Source of the DNA: Blasia pusilla
Taxonomy: Eukaryota; Marchantiophyta; Marchantiopsida; Blasiales
NCBI GenBank assembly: GCA_050084515.1
Contig: CM114273.1
Location: 12,834,001 to 12,898,000, forward strand
Direction: 5' to 3'
Length of the DNA stretch: 64,000 nucleotides
Position numbers and translations under genes: made by a program. The notes beneath the pieces are model-generated. The model did not search any database. It was not told the DNA's origin and saw only the letters and a list, made by a program, of their open reading frames with translations. Positions 1-10,639 of the stretch are shown here, piece after piece (position 1 is the first letter of the stretch; every line of letters starts with the position of its first letter).

Positions 1-301
1 AACAGGGACACGGAGAGTTGAATGCACAGTAATGTCCAAAGAGTAGAGAGCACACTAGACCACAGATATTGTTGAGCAAAATGACAAAGGTTATTGAATT
101 ATTTTCTTTGTACTCCTTACCTTCTTAGTCCAGCATCTCACATTATAGATCTTTAACACTATTTTTCTTAATCTTCCCTCTTTTCACTCTCCCTTTATCC
201 ATTCCTTTCAAGCTGACTGGACCTTGGAAACATGACCACAGAGGATTAACTCCGAACTTCACGTAGCTACATTTACACTATTTCTCCTTCTGGACTTGCA
301 G
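1..301 (+). other. Intron of VPS41 (left part)
   Basis: No coding exon is visible here. The stretch is AT-rich with pyrimidine-rich runs and ends in a TTGCAG acceptor directly before the first recognisable VPS41 exon. The 5' part of the gene must lie to the left of the window. Confidence 0.7.
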
Positions 302-1499
302 GTTGGTACGCTTCTAGAGCATACAGTTGGGAATATTGATCCACTACATCTTCTCCACAAAGTTCCTGGTGGACTGCCTATTCCACGGTATGGTACTTAG
401 AAGATAGATGTTGTTTAGGGTTAATATATAGGTACTTTTGGTTTAGTTATCTAATGGCACTTTTATCAATGATTTCCATTGCTGTAGACCCATTTGGCAG
501 TATGACAGCAGTTGACGATATCGTTAGTACTCCTGTTCCTATCATCATGGGCACTTACCTGTTTCTGAAATTTCTGGCAACTGCAGTTTGAGATACCGCC
601 TGGTGAAGATCATTACTGACTATAGAACAGAGACTTCTCTTCGGATGGGATGCAATGAAATATTGAAGGTAATAACATGAATTATGGCTTCTCACAATGC
701 TGCATGATATGTGCATGTTCTTATTATCCCAAAAGTTGGGTCCTGACTTAAGCTGGAAGTAGAGATGGTAATCCTTATGGTGCAACGGCCCTTATAATCT
801 CCTTTGCTTGTACGAGGTTATCTTCTGCACCTCTGATAGAAGCATGCAAGCATGGAGGCCCCATATGAGGAGTTTGGTATGGCTTAACCTTCCCTACAAT
901 GGGTATGGCAACCATGGACAGCTGTAGTTTTAGTTTCAGCCTCTGATGCTGGTCAGTGGTTGTCTGATCGCATGTCACAGGCTGATTGTGTGGACCTACT
1001 TGTGAGATACTATGATGAGGCTCGACACGCAATCCGAGTGGGCGGAACTGAGGATGGAGTGAAGGATGAGGAGGGCCAAGATACCAGGCAGGCAGTTCCA
1101 GTAATGCAGCGGGTGGGAAGTGGTGCAAATCGGAGCACAAAACCTGGACGAATCCCTTTAACAACCAGTGGAAGTGGGCTATGTTGTATATGTTTGGATC
1201 CTGTTGCTTTACAAAATGTGGCAGTCGTTGCGTTTTTCTGTAGTCATGCTTATCATGCTACTTGTCTCAATGTTACCTCAAGTGTTGGATCAGAAGGGAA
1301 CCAAAAGAAAGAGCCAACAAGTTTTGGATACGCCAGCATTTATGACCAAAGGGTTGACGATGAAGAAGAAGAGTCTCATACCCCTCGAATGCGGTGTATC
1401 CTTTGTACAACAGCATCAGAAAACGTTAAATTTGAGGCCAGTGGTGATGACAGAAAGACATCTGTTGTTCAGTCCACCAGCAATGGTTGGGGTGGTTAG
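302..1499 (+). CDS. VPS41: VPS41, C-terminal exons (HOPS complex subunit), 5' partial
   Basis: Three exons, 302-387, 587-668 and 981-1499, join in frame through GT...AG introns (phase 2, then phase 0). The first encodes VGTLLEHTVGNIDPLHLLHK and what follows, the second YRLVKIITDYRTETSLRMGC. The third begins ADCVDLLVRYYDEARHAI and ends at TAG 1497-1499. These match the C-terminal end of VPS41, a HOPS tethering subunit that works in vacuolar and late-endosomal fusion. The last exon carries the C-terminal RING-H2-like zinc domain: CCICLDP, then CSHAYHATC, then RCILC. A low-complexity acidic linker (DDEEEES) lies between the last two cysteine pairs. No frameshift or stop is seen, so the gene looks functional. 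Start and earlier exons are outside the window. The family assignment is firm; exon borders were read by eye. Confidence 0.93.
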
Positions 1500-2974
1500 A
1501 TAAGTTATCTAGGTTTGTAATTTTGAGCTTTCACTTTCAAGTAGTGAGGACCATTGTCCTTGTAATAGTAGCTCATCCTATTCTTTTGGACTGATCTTAT
1601 GTTCCATCTAGTAGTACTGGGTCATCTCTTGTAACCTTTAAAAAGTCTTCAGTTTGTCAGAAGCAGAGGATCCATGATCATATGTGGTTTGTCAGCTTTG
1701 TATGTCTCAGAATACGTGTCCCACAAAGTATATGTTTTCACTAGAAGTAGTCAGAGTCTTCTCGGAACACCATTGTAAACAATTATCACCAATCACTGCT
1801 ACTGGAGTCTGGACTGAATAAACGAGCTTAGGCAGGTCATGATTGCATGCAGTTCGTTTGGAATTGGTTTCAAATAAAGGGTGGAAACTTTTAGAGTTAT
1901 TACATCGACCTCTCTCAAGCCTCGACATACACAGTTTGACTATCTTATTTTGCAAGACGTGTGGATTACCACTTGCCGATTCTTTTTGAGGTCCTCCATC
2001 ATTTTCTTCAAGGGTTGACCTACCAAGAAAAGGTAGGTCAATCTGGAAACTCGCTCACTATTGTAAGTCTGTTTGCATATACCCATGGCCTGTGACTACT
2101 CTTATCACCTTTCTCTACTTTCAACTCGATGCTGTAGATTTCAGGGCACGTGGAGGAAGCCGCTCTTTCATTAGGCTGTTGAATCCTTTCACAGCTGGTT
2201 GGTAATTCACGAAATGTGACTTGGACATTTTGTGATACCATCATCTCTTTCTTGTGAGTCTCATCTAGATTCGTTGACAGGTGTAGGAAGATTGCCCTGT
2301 TGTAAGGCCGTTACATTCACCTATCGTTTGTGACCGGTCTTGTGGATGTCCGAGCAGATGAGGCTGAAGAAGAGTGTGTGCAACCATCTACATTATTATT
2401 GTAGAGTGCCCTTATAACGGGTGCCACGCCTCCCTTGACACGTGTCTTTTTGGGCTAGTAGCCATTTTGGTTTGTATTTTTGGGCTACAATTCGGAGTTC
2501 GGATTCCTTTCACCTTTTGAGGCTAGTATTAAGAAAGGTCATGTCATGGAATGAACACGACGAAATATTGAACCGAATGAGTGTACCTTGGTGATGTGGA
2601 GTCACGATAGGAGAGAACTTCTAAGTGGAAAACGATGGATACTAAGCGTTGTGGGTATCGAGGTCCTCGAGGTAAAATATCGACAATTTTGTGATTATCC
2701 GAAATGATTGAGTTTAAAACGAAAGGCCTATTTCGCATGTCACCATTTCAGCATTTCAGAAATCATGAACAGAAAGTTCAATTCCATCAAACTCAAAACC
2801 ATGTAGCACTCAATATTACAAATAATTAAGAAGTTATCTCCCTTTTGAAATACTAATGGAATGGCCACTAACAAGCATCAAATGATTCTAAAAAACTTGC
2901 CTTTCTATTCCATCCTAGTATGAAGCTTGATAATTCCATGTTAGGCCTTGAGTCATAAGGATTATTAGGGCGTA
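1500..2974. other. VPS41 3' UTR and intergenic DNA
   Basis: Directly follows the VPS41 stop. Only short open frames occur, none with a recognisable motif. The first few hundred bases are probably 3' UTR. A perfect 10-bp hairpin lies at 2015-2041. The interval ends at the terminus of the large nested retrotransposon at 2975. Confidence 0.6.
2015..2041. repeat. Perfect 10-bp inverted repeat (hairpin)
   Basis: TTGACCTACC at 2015-2024 and GGTAGGTCAA at 2032-2041 are exact reverse complements with a 7-nt A-rich loop. It lies about 0.5 kb after the VPS41 stop, so it could be in the 3' UTR or intergenic. Function unknown. Confidence 0.75.
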
Positions 2975-3101
2975 TGTCGTGCGCATACACATCGCTACAC
3001 AACATACATCGTTGTCATCGAACACACACACAAACACGCACAATCCCATGCTAACTCATGGCATCCAAACACAGAGGCGAGAAGTACTAAAATATCTCCA
3101 A
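2975..3101 (-). repeat. E1 3' terminal segment A (127 bp)
   Basis: On the plus strand it begins TGTCGTGCGCATACACATCG. The same 127-bp unit occurs at 9173-9299 (E2, plus strand), 56130-56256 and 56770-56896 (E6). It is bounded on the internal side by a purine tract (eight or more G on the minus strand, 3102-3115). Here only one A is present, with no extra B-A unit as in E6. Confidence 0.85.
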
Positions 3102-3284
3102 TCCCCCCCCTAGTGGGTGGTTAGGTCCCTCTAACTCCAGATAGCCATCTATACCTACCACGACATACATCTCTAGGACGCTAGTAGCATAAAGGCTGGG
3201 TGCTCATGTGGCTCCATCGTTAGTCGTCTTCCTGTCATCCATGTCACAGAAAAAGTCGGAATCAAAACCTGCCTAGTATCTCCT

Positions 3285-4570
3285 TTATGTACATCTGGGA
3301 CACATTCATCGTCCCCGAGGAACCTTAGTGAGAGGTGGCGTCAGACATGCCATATGCCAACCTCAAGATAGTGCGCCATGTAGTCACATCCAACGTCGTC
3401 AGTGCCGTCTGCTGCAAGTAGACATAATCTCCCTGATGAACCTCCAGATAGTTGGTCGATAACCACCACCCCGAATAGTCGCATACCTCAACGTATCCCA
3501 ATGCTACACAATCGCCAAGTTCTTGAACGCCATGGGCATCACTCTCCGAAACAACTTAGCCCTATGAGAACATGCTCGCATCCATACATGTGGGTCATCA
3601 AGGTCTAGCACCTCACCAGCATCTCGACGAATGGCCGCAGGTAAATCTGGCTCTCGGCCATAAAGTAGCAAGTACGGTGAAAAAGACGCTAAGGATGCCT
3701 GCCTGTTGAATCTGTATCCCATCGCCAACCATGGCAACTGGAGGTCCCAATCTCCTAGGTGACCTCTTTGCAAGCCATGCGTAAACCCCTCTTCACCGTC
3801 TGCACAACTCTCTCCGCTAATCCATCCGCCTCGGGATGATCTTGCGAAGTCGTGCGGTGGTCGATCAGCGCCTGATCACACAAGGCCTAGAACTCATCGT
3901 GAAACTCGGTACCATGGTCTGTCAACATCTCAGTCGGTGCGCCATAATGACTTAGCACTCTGTCAAGGAAGGTATACGCTACTCCCTCACTCGCTTTGTC
4001 AGGCAATGCAACCAACTCGATCTACACCTCGATCTACATGACGAATGTGACACTCCGTCAAAGACAAAGGTCCTGCAAAATCCAAAATCCATCTACACCC
4101 TAAGCCCATGGTAAGTAATGGATGCAACTATGGAGTCGGAGCATTGAACGATGCTCGAACTCGATCACACACCATGCACCTGGCAACAAACTGCTAAACG
4201 TCAGTCTGCATGCCTCGCCACCAATACTGAATCTGGAGCAAGCTGTACGTCCGCTTCATCCCAAAGTGACCCAACTCTTCGTGGGCATGTTGCACTAGTC
4301 GTGCTCACTGCAAAGGATGCGGCACCACGCGTACTCTACCATCCTCCCAAACCCTCAAAACATGTGTCCCCTCCCAACGGAACCGTCTGCCCACTGTAGG
4401 ATCCGATCCCGCTCTCTAGCACCCACGGTGCCGCAACGCTACCAGTATGAAGGTACTCCAAGACTACTCCATCATCATGAATATCTCGGCCACCTGTGGT
4501 CTCCTCACTGGCCTCGGGATCCAAGGACTCTCCATTGGACCTCGCCATCGAATTCTCCACACTCTGGCTC
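3285..4570 (-). pseudogene. E1 integrase with remnant of C-terminal PHD finger
   Basis: Minus-strand fragments show the zinc-binding HHCC region (HAHEELGHFG, then CMVCDRV), the second catalytic Asp region (GAPTEMLTDHG), the Glu region (HPEADGLAERVVQTVKRG) and the family-typical WLAMGYRFNRQASLASFSPY. The first Asp region near 4040-4090 is scrambled by a deletion. Near 3366 the C-terminal integrase part jumps to the tail of a PHD finger (RGWHMACLTPPL, then MCPRCT and stop at 3285-3287), so the first zinc ligands of the PHD are lost. Established role: integrase inserts the cDNA. This copy is broken. Confidence 0.8.
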
Positions 4571-5132
4571 TCCATAGCCAACATGCCTAAATAGGCTGAC
4601 GCGTGCCTTCCTGGCACTGACTCCTCATCAATGTCTCCATGCCATCGAGCTCCAGTCGCATCTCGCTGACTCGGCCATGGGTTATGACTCAACCCATCTC
4701 CATCTTGGTTGAGCGTCCCAAGTCTATGTACCACCTGAAAATGATACTCCTGCAACAACACAGCCCATCTCGCAGGCTTCCGTGTAAGCTTGTCGGACTC
4801 CATGAACCACTTCAGTGGTTGATGATCAATGATGATGGTAAAGGGGTTGCCGAATAAGTAACACTTGAAATGCGCGACAACCCACACTGCAGCCAAGCAC
4901 TCACCCTCATACGAGCTGTACTTTGCCTTTACAGCGTTGTTTGAGTGGCTAGCGTAAGTCACCACGAACTCTCTACCCTCATCATCATGCTGGGTAAGCA
5001 TCGCTCCAAGCCCCAACATGCTCCAATCTGTGTGCAACTGGAAAGGACGCCCTCTGATCGATCTCCTCAAGATGGGCGCAAACGTCAACCTGTCCTTGAG
5101 CAATTGAAATTCTCACTCCTACTCATCCCTCC
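4570..5132 (-). pseudogene. E1 RNase H domain
   Basis: Minus strand, partly open (4336-5103). Ty3-type RNase H landmarks occur in order: PFQLHTDWSMLGLGAMLTQHDDEG (first Asp, in HTDW), SSYEGECLAAVW (Glu), IIIDHQPLKWFMESDKLT (Asp), NQDGDGLSHNP (last Asp). It degrades the RNA strand during reverse transcription. The domain is cut from RT by insertion E2 at 5133. Confidence 0.85.
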
Positions 5133-5645
5133 TATCACGTCTTTTAGGATAGATCGGTGAGATCTAGTAGAGCGCCTTCGTGAGTAGTGAAGGACATGCT
5201 CAGTAGGTCGAGGATGACCTGCTGAAGCCCTCGGGAAATCAGAGAGAGCAGGTTTTCCCTTCGTTTCGGCTCATTTGGAGCCATATTGAGAAACTTACTA
5301 TTTTAGGTAAGTACCATTTTGAGTATATGATCAACTTTCTATTTTTGGTAAGTGGCCCTTGACCTCCTACATCAGGTCAAGAGCCAAGGAGGTGACTTGG
5401 GAGAATAGGTTACCCTCGAGAGAGCTTGGGAGAGGGGAGGGATATACCTCAAGGAGAGAGAGCTTGAGAGCTCATTCTCTCTTTGTTGAACCTCTTGGCA
5501 TGAGGCGGTGGAGTTATGGTCCCTTGCCTTGTGAGTCTAACCCGAGCCTCTCATTAGGAGAGTGGGTTTGGTTTGACATGAGAGAGAGTGCACATCTTTG
5601 AGAGTTATGGTGTGGTATGGTGTAGAGAGAGATTGGATCTTACTT
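5133..5645 (+). repeat. E2 5' terminal segment B (about 513 bp)
   Basis: Homologous to 35246-35741 (E1), 56257-56767 and 63558-64000 (E6), all in the other orientation. It holds a TATA-like GAGTATATGATC (about 5314-5325) and, downstream, a hairpin with arms CTTGACCT (5358-5365) and AGGTCAAG (5374-5381). It probably carries the promoter and the RNA start. Confidence 0.8.
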
Positions 5646-6190
5646 TACAAAGAGAGAATGAGAGAGTGAGAGAGCTTCATGGAGGAGCTCGCTGGTCACT
5701 CCCTATTTTTGGAGGTTGGGGACCGTGTTCCCCGTTCAGCAGCTCATGGGAGTGCTCACCGGAGTAAGGGCAGCTTTGATTGCTCTTTGCATTTGCCGAT
5801 TTTTTCGTGTGGAAGAGTGGCACGCGGAAGCGCTACCCAATTTCTGATAGGGATTAATTATGGGGGCGGGTTGCCCCATGCCAGTGCTCTCGGAAGCACC
5901 ATGTAGCTTGCTGATTTGTATTTTTATAGGTTTTACATTTTGGTTGAGAGTGATCATGTGAGAGGGGCACGAGGGCCATCACGGCGTCCTTTCAAGATTT
6001 TGAGAGGCGAGGTAATGGACCTGAGAGTAGCTCTGGAGGGTTTACTCGGAGTGGTGCAAGGTTTCGAGGGTCTCCACGTGAGAGACCACTTCGATCTCCT
6101 TTTGTGTCGTCTTTAGATGAGGGGGAGCGTGTAGAGGAGTTTGTGAGCACATCGCCACACACTGTGAGTGGTAGTACCAGTTTGGCATAC
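5646..6190 (+). other. E2 leader
   Basis: Untranslated leader between B and gag. It matches 63120-63557 (E6) and 34811-35245 (E1) up to about 5943. There it jumps to sequence just before gag, so about 1.3 kb of leader (the repeat-rich part kept in E1 and E6) is missing. No tRNA-type primer binding site (TGG...) is seen at the B/leader border. Confidence 0.65.
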
Positions 6191-8022
6191 GAGATGGACG
6201 ATCGGGGTAGAGGACCGTGTAGGTTTTAAGGTGCAGTAGGTACGATTGAGTTGCACGATTTCATAGCCGAGTTTAGGAGTTGGTGCGACTCCCAGCAGGC
6301 CTGAAACTTTAGAGAGTTCAACCCGTTTACAACATGGAACGGTATGTTCCAGCATTTAGAGGGGGCACCCATGGATGATTACCATGAGTTCTCTCAGAGA
6401 TATCCACGTGAGATCGAGGCGTGGAGGCTCTACTATGACCCACATTATGTGTCATGGACGGAGCCGTTCCCAGATGAGGAGGAGGAGTCAAGAGAGGCTA
6501 CTTCTTCTTCCACTAGTGACGTTTTAGGAGGGGTCACTCGCACGGGAGCAATTGCACCGTCTAGTCGGGTTCGTCCCAGGTTCAACCCTGTGGTTGAGAT
6601 CTTTGCTGAGTTGAGGGCGAGCTACCAGGGGATACAGACGGAGAAGTTGCGGAGCATCCACGACTTCCTGGACCGGACCCTGCGGACACGGGTGCGGGAG
6701 GGGTGCTTCTTATGAACACCTCCCCTAGGTTGAGAGATGTTTTTAGGACCGCCGAGAACATTGAGCGCAACATGGCGGAGAGAGGGTAGCCACCATGGGT
6801 TAGGCGAGAGCGATCCACGATTATCCGCACTACTTGTGCAAAGAACGTGACTCGAGATAGGTCCTATGTGGCACCACGAGCTCAAGGAGGATACCGAGAG
6901 GCCGTGCCACAGAGACCTGCGCCTTCATATGCGGCTCAGCAGCAGCCGCCTACTATTACTTGTTGGTCATGTGGTGGAGCCCATCATCAGCGCGATTGCA
7001 CTCGTTAAGGTCATGGACGTGTGTCTCAACATGGAGGAGGAGATGGTGCTGCACCAGGAGGTTATCAGTGTGACTATTGTCAAAGGTATGGTCATACACG
7101 CGCCAGGTGTTTCAATTTACATCTTAAATTACGTCCGGACCGAGGGCCAGAGAGGGCACCAGAGCGAGTAGCCGGTCTGGGTGGGCCTAGAGATCGTGCA
7201 CCAGGTGGTCTTGTTGGGGGACAAGGAGCTGGAGTTGCCTGATAGGGCGGTGGAGCTGCCCGTGGAGGTAGAATCCCACCACCTAGACGCGCCGAGGGAG
7301 ACGTCGGGCGTGAGGCTGGGATGGCTGCTCAGATACAACAGCTACAAGAGCACATTTCCGTTATGGCATTGAGATTACCTGATGCCGGATCCATGGCATC
7401 GACATCATATGGAGCAGCCAGAGATCGGGAGGATCCTGGTTGGATGTGCGGGGTTGCCCATATGGAGGCAGCCGTAGTTGTGACACATGGAGTAGCCGCA
7501 GAGTTGGATCCATAGCGAGGGGAAGCGAGGAAACAGACTAGGCTTCTTCAGTCTTTCATGTTGTCCGAGGCAATGAGGACCCCATCGATGGGTCCTGATC
7601 AGAGTTCCTGGAGAGTTGGTGATGTTGTTGGTGTGCAGGCATGAAGGGTGATGGGAGAAGTGAGTACGAAGACTCCTATTGTTGATGCTTAGGAGGGGCA
7701 TGTGTCGAGCACTTTGTTGGGGGCGGCCACCATTGTGTACCGCGCTCCTTTATTTTCTGCTTCCGATGTTATGACGTTGGGGGGTATGCCCGCCGAGGCT
7801 TTTTGGCTGGCCGCTACGTTCTATGAGCGTGGAGTTGGAGTTCCTACATCACGTTCAGAGGTGATTGCAGAGGAGGTGATGGACGTGCCCTTGGAGCGGA
7901 TGCTCGGGCCATCCACGTCAGATTCATGGCAGGCTGCGGCTGCTAGGATAGCGGAGATGCCCGCTAGACCCGCGATAGAGCGTTCAATGGCTTCTCCTGG
8001 TGTTGTGTTGCTAGATAACTGA
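6191..8022 (+). pseudogene. E2 gag (capsid and nucleocapsid) to start of protease region
   Basis: Capsid homology includes AYEMDDRGRGP, VGTIELHDFIAEFRSWCDSQ, MFQHLEGAPMDDYHEFSQRY and REIEAWRLYYDPHYV. A CCHC knuckle follows (CDYCQRYGHTRARC) in a glycine/arginine-rich stretch. Frames change repeatedly and stops occur, for example TGA at 8020-8022, where E6 has CGA. Gag forms the particle that packages element RNA. Inactive copy. Confidence 0.8.
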
Positions 8023-8412
8023 GGAGAGGTCTTCCACTTGGTGAGTCCTAGAGGTAGAGCTTTTAGTCCGCAATGCGTCTTGTTGGATTTAGGAGCGCAA
8101 CCCCTGATGTTGGGGAAAGTGTCATTCAGAGGATTGGGCTTGACAAGAGCCGATGTGGAGCGTTGTCCATTCCGAATACAGACATCCTTGGGTGGAGCGA
8201 GTACCACACAGTATATCACCCGACAGGAGGTCGTGGTGAAGATTCACCCGGGACATCCTACAAATGAGTCCGTGGTGCGAGCCAAGGCGATAGTGACTGA
8301 TGGAGAGTCCTACGACGTCTTGGTTGGTGGAGCAGTGTTATACCCGATGGGGTTTTCCCTGGATTATTGGGAGGAGTCAGCGTCCCCTCTGACCAGGATG
8401 GCAGTCAGGTGA
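8023..8412 (+). pseudogene. E2 retropepsin-like protease
   Basis: The frame contains the active-site region as LLDLGAQPLMLGK, where other copies read LLDSGAQPLM, so the active-site Ser is replaced by Leu. It continues with ESYDVLVGGAVLYPMGFSLD, the conserved protease end seen in every copy. Retropepsins cleave the Gag-Pol polyprotein. Likely inactive here. Confidence 0.8.
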
Positions 8413-8452
8413 TGGGTGCCTTAGCTCATTACCCGTTCGATTCACAAGTGCA

Positions 8453-9156
8453 GTGATCGAGCAACGGCCAGGAGAGATGGCGACCTTAGCAGCATTTAGC
8501 AGTGCCATCACTTGGCCTAGTGATTTGATTGAGGGACATGTCCATGCAGAGGATACTCCCATTCTAGACATTTCTATGGAGAGGAGTGTTATGGTAGCCG
8601 CATTATTCCGTGGAGGAGAGGTGCCGCTGTGGGGCTCAACTGAGGAGCTTCGACGATTGGCAGATGAGCACGTGCAGACCGCGTGGAGCGAGGCGTTTGC
8701 ACCGGAGCATGATGGGTCCGAGGAACCCGAGGTAGCAGGGAGTGCTATCATGACACCCTTGGATACCACACCCATTGTGTGGTGTATCCTGGAGGAGGGT
8801 ATTCGAGTGTTAGATCTCTTTGGAGGGATTAGCACCGGATTAGCTGTTGTTTCGCAGGCAGGAGTGCAAGTGCAGCAGTACCAGTATGTGGAGAGTGATG
8901 ATGTTGCAAGGCGCGTCTCACTATGATATGTGGTGCATTTACGCCTATGTTTTCCCGACTTATTATCTTCGTCCGCGGTACAGGGGTACCTGAGTTCCCT
9001 ACCGAGGGATATTTCGTTGCTGGGGGCGCAGGACTTAGAGCGGGTAGGGACCATTGATTTGGTCATTGCCGATTGGCCATGTCCCAGCCAATCGAGTGTT
9101 GGACGAGGCAGCGGGTTGGCTGACACTCAGTCCTGGTTGTTTTGGGAGATGTTGAG
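8453..9156 (+). pseudogene. E2 DNMT3-type cytosine methyltransferase, truncated after motif IV
   Basis: A linker (EQRPGEMATLAAF, WPSDLIEGHVHAEDTP) leads into the methyltransferase. Motif I reads VLDLFGGISTGLAVV, followed by QYQYVESDDVARRVSL and, after a frameshift, LLGAQDLERVGTIDLVIADWPC. That is motif IV, with the catalytic Cys in WPCPSQSS; the usual PCQG has become PCPS. The frame then reads LFWEMLR and is cut at about 9156 by the deletion to the 3' end. Motifs VI to X are absent, so it cannot be a working enzyme. Confidence 0.85.
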
Positions 9157-9172
9157 GATCTTACTTTACAAA

Positions 9173-9299
9173 TTGGAGATATTTTAGTACTTCTTGTCTC
9201 ATTGTTTGGATGCCATGAGTTAGCATGGGATCGTGCGTGTTTGTGTGTGTGTTCGGTGATAGCGATGTATGATGTGTAGCAATATGTATGCGCACAACA
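9173..9299 (+). repeat. E2 3' terminal segment A (127 bp)
   Basis: Runs from TTGGAGATATTTTAGTAC to TATGCGCACAACA. It has the same length as the A copies of E1 and E6. It is preceded by the end of segment B (ggatcttactttacaa), not by the purine tract, which points to a B-A arrangement in the parent. Confidence 0.85.
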
Positions 9300-10300
9300 C
9301 CCTAGTACCACTCGTGATCCACCTTGGTCAGCAAGGTCAGCGGCTTCGGAATCGAACTGAATCTCTTGACGTTCCGCCGATAGAAGTTCGCCAATCCCCT
9401 GAATGCGAGAACAGGGCTCACATCTGTAGGGCGTGGAATGCGTGAGATAGCCTCTACCTTCGTCTGCTGAACACCAAAGCCCCTTGGATATATCGTATGA
9501 CCCAAGTACTCAATATGGTCGTAGAAGAACTTGCACTTGCCTAGATGTAGCTTCAGCCCCTGTAATTGCAATCGTCAAAACACCTTCTCTAGATGTCGCT
9601 CATGCTCCTCAATCATGGCGCTAAAGACTACGATGTCATCAATATAACACATAGCAAAATCCAGACCAGCCAAGATCCTATCCATGACCCTCTCAAACTT
9701 AGCCGGGGCGTTCTTTAACCCAAATGGTACAAACCGCCACTAGTACAAACAATCCTTCCCATGAAGATCGATGCCCCAAAATGCCGTCTTCTGCCTGTCC
9801 TCCAATCTGATAGGCAGCTAATGGTATCTCGCTCGCAAATCCAATGAACTAAAGACCTTTTCGTGACCAATCGCATCAAAGATCTCCTCAGGGGTGGGCA
9901 TGGCATACCTATCGGACTTTGTCTGCCGATTGATAGGTCGGTAATCCCCACACATCCGCCTATCCGTCCAATTGCCATGCACATCCTTCTTGGCAAGCAT
10001 GACAGTGGCAGATGCATACTCCCCATGCGACATCTCCACTAGTCTTGCTCCAACCAAGTCTTGGCTCCTACTCTGAATCAGAGCCCTCTCTATATCACTG
10101 TACCTGTAGGATCGTCGGAAGATCGGCGTATCACTCGACAACTCAATGCAAATCCTCGGTCCCTTCAGTATACCCAAATCCTCCATGCTAAACGCAAAGC
10201 AGCTCCTATAACTCCTCAGGAACTTATGTATTCGGCGCTGCTCTCTTCTTGTCAACTTAGGGCCCACATCTGGCTCCCAAGTCTCCATCGTCACTACGGT
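9300..10300 (-). pseudogene. E1 reverse transcriptase
   Basis: Minus-strand frames join to a Ty3-type RT. Landmarks are FRRSYRYSDIERALIQSRSQ, SATVMLAKKDVHGNW, RMCGDYRPINRQTKSDRYAM, PTPEEIFDAIG, FSSLDLRARYH (first Asp), FGLKNAPAKFERVMDRILAG, CYIDDIVVFS (catalytic Asp pair), LGHTIYPRGFGVQQTKVEAI and LANFYRRNVKRFS. A stop at 9740-9742 is TAG where family 2 copies have CAG. The frame continues into RNase H beyond insertion E2 (DHEWY at 9302). Confidence 0.88.
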
Positions 10301-10639
10301 AGGACTCTCTGACTCCGACGCGGGTATCGGTGGTTGCTATGGTGCAACCCCGTCTCAAACAACAACACTTGGCCACTCTCCTACAGCCAACTGCAAACTC
10401 TGATCTCCTCCACGTGCAATGCCCGGAACCACGCTCGATGTTGTGGCTATCATCTCCTGGCGTACCTGCAAAACATCCCAAGAAGTCCAAGGGTGTCTCT
10501 CCCGATCTCCCATGGTGTGTAGATCTCCTTGGTCTCGCCCCTAGCCACTGCCTCCACCATCTCGGTAGGCATGGAGCTCACCAACGCAACCGCTATGATC
10601 TGTCGCGATCTCATCCGACGCTTCTCATCCACTCCTAAG

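Larger units (their letters stand above)
5133..9299 (+). mobile_element. E2: internally deleted family 1 element inserted in E1, opposite orientation
   Basis: Plus-strand element. Segment B (5133-5645, starting TATCACGTC) is followed by a shortened leader, gag, retropepsin, the first third of the methyltransferase, then segment A (9173-9299, ending GCGCACAACA). The leader has a deletion at about 5943 compared with E1 and E6. A second deletion runs from the methyltransferase (about 9156) to just before A and removes everything from motif VI to the 3' end. The junction keeps ggatcttactttacaa, the end of segment B, right before A. This implies the parent had a B-A unit at its 3' end. Flanks (CTCC left, CCCT right) do not give a clean target duplication. 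Confidence 0.8.
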
